Below are positions 23,817 to 29,606 of a DNA stretch of 29,606 bases, piece after piece (position 1 is the first letter of the stretch; every line of letters begins with the position of its first letter). Origin of the DNA: Desulfobacula sp. Its GTDB lineage: Bacteria > Desulfobacterota > Desulfobacteria > Desulfobacterales > Desulfobacteraceae. The stretch lies in assembly GCF_021107415.1 (NCBI RefSeq), contig NZ_JAIOSW010000242.1, forward strand, positions 1 to 29,606, read 5' to 3'. A model generated the notes under the pieces. That model was not told the origin of the DNA, ran no database searches, and worked only from the letters and a program-made list of their open reading frames with translations. The translations under genes and the position numbers were made by a program.

Positions 23817-24722
23817 CTAAATTTCAAGCCATGAATCAGAATAGAGTGTTTCACCCATAATGACTTTGTAAGTTTTCGCATAATCCTGCATTTCTTTATC
23901 AAGGCTTGCAATATCAGGTACGTTACCGTCCATCATGCCGTAAATCAGGTCAACAATATCCTGGCGCTCGCCTTTGGCAATAGCGGTCAGTTGTTTGTCA
24001 AGCGGATCGGAAATAACGGCTTTCATACCATATTTTTCAAGCATAACCATATAGGTCTGATTAAGGATGCCGCGAAGATGTTCCGGAGGTCCATTGGAGA
24101 TATTGGAAAGACCACAGGTGGATTTAGAACCCGGTGCCATGTCTTCAAGCATCATTTGAAAATTCATAAGGCTCATTAACTGCTGCTGCTGGATATTAAC
24201 AGGGGTTACAATCCCGTCCACCCAGATTTTTTCATTGGCAATCCCTGCTTCATTGGCAAAATAAAGCAGTTCAACAGCTAAGGCCGCTCTTTCATTTTCA
24301 TCCCTTGGAAGACCATCCGGTCCCCACATCAGCGCAACAAAGTCAGCATCGTATTCTACAGCAAGGGGTACCATTTTTTCATATCTTTCAGGTCTTGCCA
24401 TAATAGAATTGATAACATGCGGCTGATCAGCAGGTTTACAAACCTTAAGTCCTGCCTCAATGGCATCAATATTAGAGGAGTCAAGAAGCAGGGGCATTCC
24501 CGGAACAGCTTCCTGAACAACATTAACAACCCAGGGCATTAACTCTGTTCCGAACTTTTTAGCAGGCCCCAGGTTGATATCGATATAATCCATGCCCAGT
24601 TCTTTTTGTCTGACAACTTCTTCCTGAATGGGTACTGGATTACGTTTGGCTGGATCTGCTTGTTTGAATTCTTTTCCAATGATAGTGGAAATGACATTCA
24701 GGCTTTCACCAAAAAGTATCAT
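23817..24722 (-). CDS. acsE: Methyltetrahydrofolate:corrinoid protein methyltransferase AcsE
   Basis: A 301-residue TIM-barrel enzyme of the pterin-binding family, which moves the methyl group from methyl-tetrahydrofolate to the cobalt of the corrinoid iron-sulfur protein. Family features are the start MILFGESLNVIS, GMDYIDINLGPAK (barrel and pterin site), LLLDSSNIDAIEAGL, HVINSIMARPERYE and GLSNISNGPP with the conserved Asn. It is somewhat longer than the 262-residue Moorella enzyme; the extra residues lie toward the C-terminus. A good AAGGAAG ribosome site precedes ATG 24722. It follows acsC after a hairpin. acsD, the small subunit of its acceptor, is not in the window. Confidence 0.95.
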   Translation of the reverse strand: MILFGESLNVISTIIGKEFKQADPAKRNPVPIQEEVVRQKELGMDYIDINLGPAKKFGTELMPWVVNVVQEAVPGMPLLLDSSNIDAIEAGLKVCKPADQPHVINSIMARPERYEKMVPLAVEYDADFVALMWGPDGLPRDENERAALAVELLYFANEAGIANEKIWVDGIVTPVNIQQQQLMSLMNFQMMLEDMAPGSKSTCGLSNISNGPPEHLRGILNQTYMVMLEKYGMKAVISDPLDKQLTAIAKGERQDIVDLIYGMMDGNVPDIASLDKEMQDYAKTYKVIMGETLYSDSWLEI

Positions 24723-24757
24723 GTTTTCTTCCTTTTAAATTAAATATGTTCAATTTT

Positions 24758-24786
24758 AAGCCGGGGCAGTGAAGTTGCCCCGGCTT
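24758..24786 (-). terminator. Hairpin between acsC and acsE
   Basis: AAGCCGGGGCA and TGCCCCGGCTT form an 11-bp, GC-rich perfect stem with loop GTGAAGT, ahead of acsE. On the - strand it is followed only by TTAAAATT, not a strong T-run, so on that strand it may attenuate or be an mRNA processing or stability element; the T-run lies on the + strand side. Confidence 0.6.
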
Positions 24787-24795
24787 TTTTATTAC

Positions 24796-26136
24796 TTATT
24801 GGGTTTTCAGGAATGCAGGCAGATGGGCCGCTTCCCTTGGGCCAACGATAATGGTCCAGCCGGGAAGTTCTTCTTCGATATCACCTGCAATAGCAGCTGC
24901 ATAACCTGGAATAATGAGGCTGTTATGTTTTACCTTATCCATTATTCCGCTCTTTTTAACAAACATTCCCACATCATCGCCGCCAAATTTACCGGCAGCC
25001 CAGGCAGTCAGAACGGAAAGACCTTCAGAATCTTTGACCAATAACCAGGCCGGCACTCTACTGGCTTCGATTTCACCGGAAACAATAAAGTAGGTCAATG
25101 CAAAGTTGGTGGTCACAAGAACCGGAGAATTTTCATCGGGATTGCCAATTTCAAAAATGCCTTCTGTTACTGTCATGGGTCTTTGAGGATCAGTAAAGAT
25201 ATTGAGTCTTTCAAGTAGAAGCGGAAAAAGTGATTCAGTTGCAAAATCAGACATGACAACAATTCCGCCGTATTTAGCTACAAACATACCGGCGATAAGG
25301 GTTTCCATATCAAGGTTGGATGCCATTTCACACGGGAATGTAATGGTCGGGAAACCCAAGGCTTTATTGGAAGCTTTAAGGGCAGCACGCCGGATGGCGA
25401 TTTGATCTTCAAAGGCCTGCTTGATTTCTCTTGAACCCGGATCAAGAACAAGATCTTTGAGTCCCATACCAGTGAGTTTTTCTGTCAAAGCCTGGAGCGC
25501 ATCCACAGAATCGGCTTTAACAGCCAGAGGCAGATCATTGTCTTTTGCCAGAGCACCCATGTCATCTGCATTGCTTTCGGTTGCAGCATAGAGCAACGGG
25601 CGTTTGAAACCAGCGGCTTCAATACCTGCTTTCATAACATCAAGGTCTTCGGTCATCAATACCAGATTGAACTCAGATTCTTTGGCTATTTTACCGGCAA
25701 CGGCAGCAAATCCATCCGCGCCATTGCCAGCATCTTTAACCACCAGGAGTTCAGGTCTTAAATTTAGACCAACCCGTTCATACTGGAATGCATTATAAAC
25801 TTTAAGCGCTTTATCAAGATCTGCTCCGTCAATGTCCGAGGCGATGGTTGCGGCCAGGACAGTTTTGTTAAAAAATGTTTTTTCATGTCTGTAAAGAACA
25901 GTCTCGCCACCTGTTGTGGTTTTACGTACACCTTTACCCAGCGCAACAGGACGGATAGGTGGTGCTGATGCTTCAGCCAACTGCTCTTTTGCTTCGTCGG
26001 AAACATAGGGGCACGCATCCAGTTCCGCCTTTCCGGAGGCAAGATTCATTGCAAAGGCAAGGCAGGTTGGAACCCCGCACTCCTTACAATTTGTCTTGGG
26101 CAGGAGTTTGAATATCTGTATACCGGTTAATGCCAT
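24796..26136 (-). CDS. acsC: Corrinoid iron-sulfur protein large subunit AcsC
   Basis: A 446-residue protein. The N-terminal [4Fe-4S] domain has Cys17, Cys20, Cys25 and Cys42 (NCKECGVPTCLAF ... DACP), the pattern of CFeSP large subunits. A TIM-barrel domain follows and the C-terminal B12-binding part includes GEIEASRVPAWLLVKDSEG and WTIIVGPREAAHLPAF. The protein carries a cobamide whose Co accepts a methyl from AcsE and gives it to acetyl-CoA synthase. It normally works as a heterodimer with AcsD, which is absent here. Ribosome site AAGGAG just ahead of ATG 26136. Length fits Moorella AcsC. Confidence 0.96.
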   Translation of the reverse strand: MALTGIQIFKLLPKTNCKECGVPTCLAFAMNLASGKAELDACPYVSDEAKEQLAEASAPPIRPVALGKGVRKTTTGGETVLYRHEKTFFNKTVLAATIASDIDGADLDKALKVYNAFQYERVGLNLRPELLVVKDAGNGADGFAAVAGKIAKESEFNLVLMTEDLDVMKAGIEAAGFKRPLLYAATESNADDMGALAKDNDLPLAVKADSVDALQALTEKLTGMGLKDLVLDPGSREIKQAFEDQIAIRRAALKASNKALGFPTITFPCEMASNLDMETLIAGMFVAKYGGIVVMSDFATESLFPLLLERLNIFTDPQRPMTVTEGIFEIGNPDENSPVLVTTNFALTYFIVSGEIEASRVPAWLLVKDSEGLSVLTAWAAGKFGGDDVGMFVKKSGIMDKVKHNSLIIPGYAAAIAGDIEEELPGWTIIVGPREAAHLPAFLKTQ

Positions 26137-26168
26137 TTTTTTCTCCTTAAGTTTTAAAAACTTTATGA

Positions 26169-26216
26169 AAAAGGTCCGACAGTAGAAAATCTGGTGTGAT
26201 ACCTGCCGGACCTTTT
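26169..26216 (-). terminator. Terminator-like hairpin between acsB and acsC
   Basis: AAAAGGTCCG and CGGACCTTTT form a 10-bp stem (CAG and CTG may extend it past a single mismatch) with a long loop, starting 14 bases after the acsB stop. On the - strand the stem ends in a T-run. It could terminate or tune read-through from acsB to acsC. Confidence 0.6.
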
Positions 26217-26229
26217 GTTTTAGTAATGA

Positions 26230-28440
26230 TTAAACAAGTGATTCCATATCAAGCGCGGGATGACCTTTTTCCTTGAGGAAGGGCATGATTTCTTCCTCTG
26301 TCAGACCCACGGTTTCATCTGCAATCATGTCATAGAGTCCCGGAACGCCCATGTCTTCGCCACGTTTTGTTATACGATCCTTCAGTTCTTCTTTGAGCTG
26401 CTTCGGCATCCAGACCATTCTCAAGAGTCCGCCGTCACCCAGGATGAATTTACCCTGGGTAATGTTGAACTTGGAATGACCCACAAAGCCGGGAGATGCT
26501 GCACCACCGCCCATGACACCGGCGAGTGTGGTAAACTTCATACCGCAGGGTGTTTCACCTGCGTAATCACGGCCAACCGTCATGACACCGTTACAGCCCG
26601 GCAGCATGGCAGCAATACATTCGCAGCAGCCACAGGTTGTCATGGGATCAATGACCATTGAGTAGAAGTTGTAATGGGTAACAGCGCCCCTGGAGGCTTT
26701 GTAAACAAAGTCATTGACGCCTTTCCACTGACCCAGTTTCGGATCAATACATTCCCCTTTTTCAATGGGCTGGTTGGGACCTGTGGGATTGATTTCAAAA
26801 GATGCTTTGCAGTCCATCCAGTTGTATGCGCCGCAAAGACCCGTTCTTTCAGGACTTACCGAACATACATGGCTGGGAGCAAAAGACTGACACAGTGTAC
26901 AGGAGTAATAGGTTTCAACATCTTCATCCACCATACCATCAACCCGGGCATCACGTTTTTGATATTCAGCCCTTGCTGTCTTGGTCAGTTTATCAACGTC
27001 GGCTTTTTTGGTGTAAAGGGTAACCTGAACCTTATCAAGGATATTACCAAAATCCTGATGGAACTTGGCATGGAGAACCGTACCGATATCTTTCAGTGTA
27101 AAGCCTTTTTCAATAGCGGCTTTACTGATACGTATCCAGGAGATGTCCCTTTGGCCAATATGCATGACACTCTGGATATAGTTAACCAGATGATGGATCT
27201 GTCTTTCTATGATAGGTTCAAAATCTTCTTGAAATTCACGACCTGCAATCTGTACAAAGATGCCCAGCGGGAAGGTCTCTCCTTCTTTAATACCGTCAAG
27301 ATCAGGACCGTCAAGGATGACCTTTCCATCTTCAATAGCACCAATATCAGCCATTTTTACAAGCTCGGTGCATTGGGTTTTCCCACCGCCGCACTGGGCA
27401 TGTAAATCCGCACCCCTTACTCGCTCGCCTTCATAAGCAGGACCAAATGAACAGGAAATATCAATTTCGGAAACAAGGGTTTTAAGTCCACGGACTTCAA
27501 CCGATTTTGCACAGATGTCTTCATGGGCAACAGGAGAGACTACATGCTCGTATGTACAAATACCCGTGGGAAGGATCTGGGTAATATCAGTGTCGGCTAA
27601 GGTTGGGAAGCCCCAGTTTACACAGCCGGCAGCAGCAACACCCCATTCGGTTCCCACTTCGCCCAGAGCATTGACAAATGCAAACACTCTTTCTTTGTTG
27701 TACATGAGGATTTTTTTATAATCACCCGGCTCAACACCACCAAAGGCCATTGCAACCCTGTTGGCAAAACCTGCTGCAAAAACAGCGGATGAGATGTCCG
27801 GGCCGAAACATGCAATTCGTGTACTCCATCCCACCTGCACTCCGGCTTCAATAAGCTGCTCGACTACGGTTGTGCCGTTATGGTTTGCAGCCAGGAACAT
27901 GTAAAGACCTCTTTGCTGATAATCTTCAATGATCATTTTTGCAGTTTCAGGATCAGGCGCAGACCCTACTATTGCAGCAAAACCGGGAGCAGATCCGTCA
28001 ACAAACTCGACCCCTCTTTTCCTGAAGATGGTATCATCTGCAGCACCGGTCCATAGTTTTCCATTTTCAATATCCGGATCTTCTGCATGGAGATAGAAAT
28101 CAGGTTCATTCAGATATCTGAGCGCTTCTATAACTTCAAAGGATATAATTCCTGCCATTCCTGCATCCAGAAGAGGCCCGAGGAACGGTAGCCAGGTTTT
28201 GTTTTTAATGTGGGGGGGAAGAAGTCCCCGTGCAATATCCAGAGGTTCCTGTAAGTCTTCAAGGGTTTCAACCTTGATGCCGAAAAGTGAATATATTACC
28301 GGCAGGAAATAACCAGTGTTGGGAAATCCTACTTTGGTATCCGCATCATAGGTTGCAAGCGCTTTATTTAACGCCCCTTCAGCTTGTGTAACAACTTTAT
28401 AACCACCCTGAATGGCAGCAAATGCTATTAATCTTGACAT
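26230..28440 (-). CDS. acsB: Acetyl-CoA synthase AcsB
   Basis: A 736-residue acetyl-CoA synthase, full bacterial length (Moorella about 729). The A-cluster ligands are all visible: the [4Fe-4S] set C-T-L-C-x8-C-x9-C (first Cys about residue 514) and the CGC nickel site in TTCGCCECI (about residue 603), which holds the distal and bridging nickel. The N-terminal CODH-contact domain is present. It joins CO (from CODH, through a tunnel), the methyl group (from AcsC) and coenzyme A into acetyl-CoA. AGGAGGAACAAAATG gives an excellent start. It follows acsA by 67 bases. It may run in the synthetic direction in autotrophs or in reverse when acetate is oxidised; the sequence does not tell which. Confidence 0.98.
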   Translation of the reverse strand: MSRLIAFAAIQGGYKVVTQAEGALNKALATYDADTKVGFPNTGYFLPVIYSLFGIKVETLEDLQEPLDIARGLLPPHIKNKTWLPFLGPLLDAGMAGIISFEVIEALRYLNEPDFYLHAEDPDIENGKLWTGAADDTIFRKRGVEFVDGSAPGFAAIVGSAPDPETAKMIIEDYQQRGLYMFLAANHNGTTVVEQLIEAGVQVGWSTRIACFGPDISSAVFAAGFANRVAMAFGGVEPGDYKKILMYNKERVFAFVNALGEVGTEWGVAAAGCVNWGFPTLADTDITQILPTGICTYEHVVSPVAHEDICAKSVEVRGLKTLVSEIDISCSFGPAYEGERVRGADLHAQCGGGKTQCTELVKMADIGAIEDGKVILDGPDLDGIKEGETFPLGIFVQIAGREFQEDFEPIIERQIHHLVNYIQSVMHIGQRDISWIRISKAAIEKGFTLKDIGTVLHAKFHQDFGNILDKVQVTLYTKKADVDKLTKTARAEYQKRDARVDGMVDEDVETYYSCTLCQSFAPSHVCSVSPERTGLCGAYNWMDCKASFEINPTGPNQPIEKGECIDPKLGQWKGVNDFVYKASRGAVTHYNFYSMVIDPMTTCGCCECIAAMLPGCNGVMTVGRDYAGETPCGMKFTTLAGVMGGGAASPGFVGHSKFNITQGKFILGDGGLLRMVWMPKQLKEELKDRITKRGEDMGVPGLYDMIADETVGLTEEEIMPFLKEKGHPALDMESLV

Positions 28441-28507
28441 TTTGTTCCTCCTTCGTTGAGGATTTTATATTTAATGATACTTTTACAATACATGAATTTA
28501 GTTATAC

Positions 28508-29606
28508 CTAAAGAGCCTGGCGTGAAGCAAAATCCATCATAACCCGTTCTCTTGCCTTGTCAATACCCAGCGCTTTCCGTTTTTTATCGATATGGGCAAT
28601 CATGAGATGGGCATGTTTAATAGGATCCTGTTCAGCACCCCACATGCCGCCGTAAAGGTCTTCAAACTCTTTACAGATGTAATTATTGAACACTGGGGCG
28701 CCCGTTGTGGGCAGGTTGCTGAAAACTGTATAAACACCTGATGCGACAAAATAATGACCAATACTTATCGCCTTTTCACTCATCCATTCAGGAGCACTTC
28801 CTGCTGCAGGCAGATCAGAAATATCATTTCCCAGCCCCCCGGCCTTAACAACTTCTGTTGCCGCCAGAAGAATCCGGCTGTTGTCAACACAGGAACCTAA
28901 GTGAAGAATGGGAGGAATCCCAACAGTTTCGCAAACTTCGGCAAGACCGGCACCGGCATGTGTTGCAGCGGCTTCAGGCATAAGAAGACCTTCCATGGCG
29001 CAGGCTATTGCCGTACATCCGGTTGTAAGGACAATCACATCATTTTTGATCAGCTCCTTACATATGGCTATATGATCACGATTGTGTTTTGTTCTGGCGT
29101 TATTACATCCTACTACGCCTGCAACTCCTCGAACACGACCGTTTATTATGTTGTCATTGAGGGTATAGTATGTGCCGCGGAATGAACCACCAAGATGATA
29201 TTGTGTAGATTCAACGCTAAAGCCTGCCACGAGAGGTGCTTTGTGCTTTGGAATCATAACTTCTGCAGCACGGTTTTGAAAATTATCAATGGCCATTTTA
29301 ACGATTCGTTCAGCATCTTCAGCTGCATGATGCTCGTCAAATTCGATATGGATAGTAGTATCCTGTTCCATTCTGGCAATTGGATGGGTAGTGATCAGGT
29401 GAGTATGAAAACAATTTGCAACGTTAGCAATATTCTGCATGATACACTGGATATCAACCACCATGGCGTCACATGCGCCGGTTATGATGGCAAGCTCCTG
29501 CTGTAAAAATGTTCCGCACAAGGGTACACCATGACGCTGAAGCATTTCATTGGCCGTACAACAGATCCCTGAGAGCTGGATACCGGCCGCACCTTTTTCT
29601 TTAGCA
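28508..29606 (-). CDS. acsA: Carbon monoxide dehydrogenase AcsA/CooS, C-terminal part
   Basis: The - strand frame is open to the window edge, so about 365 codons of the C-terminal half are seen; the start codon lies outside. The protein is the CODH partner of AcsB: C-cluster Cys-containing motifs GVVGCNNART, TTGCTAIACAM and LHLGSCVDNSR are all present, and the TTHP/His region (ANCFHTHLITTHP) includes the likely His ligand. CODH makes CO from CO2 with electrons from ferredoxin and passes it to AcsB. The B- and D-cluster cysteines at the N-terminus are not visible. Stop TAG at 28508-28510. It is the first visible gene of the cluster on this strand. Confidence 0.96.
   Translation of the reverse strand, partial: AKEKGAAGIQLSGICCTANEMLQRHGVPLCGTFLQQELAIITGACDAMVVDIQCIMQNIANVANCFHTHLITTHPIARMEQDTTIHIEFDEHHAAEDAERIVKMAIDNFQNRAAEVMIPKHKAPLVAGFSVESTQYHLGGSFRGTYYTLNDNIINGRVRGVAGVVGCNNARTKHNRDHIAICKELIKNDVIVLTTGCTAIACAMEGLLMPEAAATHAGAGLAEVCETVGIPPILHLGSCVDNSRILLAATEVVKAGGLGNDISDLPAAGSAPEWMSEKAISIGHYFVASGVYTVFSNLPTTGAPVFNNYICKEFEDLYGGMWGAEQDPIKHAHLMIAHIDKKRKALGIDKARERVMMDFASRQAL

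Noticed and set aside
26674..27405. A 243-codon open frame on the + strand inside acsB
   Set aside because: It is antisense to a fully conserved acsB and has no family resemblance or ribosome site; it is a shadow of codon bias.

Overview
The window looks like part of a chromosome of a CO2-fixing, sulfate-reducing Desulfobacterota bacterium, most plausibly Desulfobacteraceae-like. This is inferred from gene content, not from any rRNA. The grounds are a Wood-Ljungdahl carbonyl branch (CODH, acetyl-CoA synthase, corrinoid protein, methyltransferase, CooC) and a selenocysteine-rich formate dehydrogenase / heterodisulfide-reductase operon, both typical of autotrophic members of that group.

Layout. 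(1) 1-3216 is AT-rich accessory DNA that reads as an integron-type cassette array. It holds the 3' end of a Thoeris-like macro-domain gene with its TIR-domain partner, an unknown one-helix membrane protein, a DUF4160/DUF2442 pair and a HicA/HicB toxin-antitoxin pair. The first three units are each followed by an attC-like folded site. No integrase is visible. (2) 3216-4385 is a decayed junction: a HicB-like fragment overlapping another remnant, then an amidase pseudogene lacking its N-terminus. (3) 4482-5567 is a GTDC1/QTMAN-type glycosyltransferase, probably acting on queuosine tRNA. (4) 5643-16927 is the centrepiece, one eight-gene + strand operon: HdrD-like, fused double HdrA, MvhD, short HdrA, HdrA, MvhD, an FdhB-like iron-sulfur protein, FdhA. 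Six in-frame UGA codons in five genes fit selenocysteine: each sits in a redox motif, the frame and homology continue past it, and a SECIS-like hairpin follows. Read this way, every gene is intact. (5) 17015-21265 (- strand) has a tandem CDP-alcohol phosphatidyltransferase, a DUF2279-like exported protein and an HDOD-GAF-GGDEF signalling protein. (6) 21526-22542 is a GapA/Epd-family dehydrogenase. (7) 22550-29606 (- strand) is the acetyl-CoA synthase/CODH cluster, transcribed acsA (cut by the window end), acsB, acsC, acsE, a small unknown protein, cooC. Terminator-like hairpins separate several of these genes.

How it may work together (inference). FdhA/FdhB would exchange electrons between formate/CO2 and a flavin- and iron-sulfur-rich Hdr/MvhD assembly. 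That assembly could bifurcate or confurcate electrons between ferredoxin and a second, unidentified partner such as a thiol/disulfide protein. Formate made this way would feed the methyl branch, and the acs cluster would join the methyl group to CO. The operon carries two versions of an HdrA-HdrA-MvhD module, one with the HdrAs fused and one with them split. The second MvhD has two selenocysteines. This is the most unusual feature of the window.
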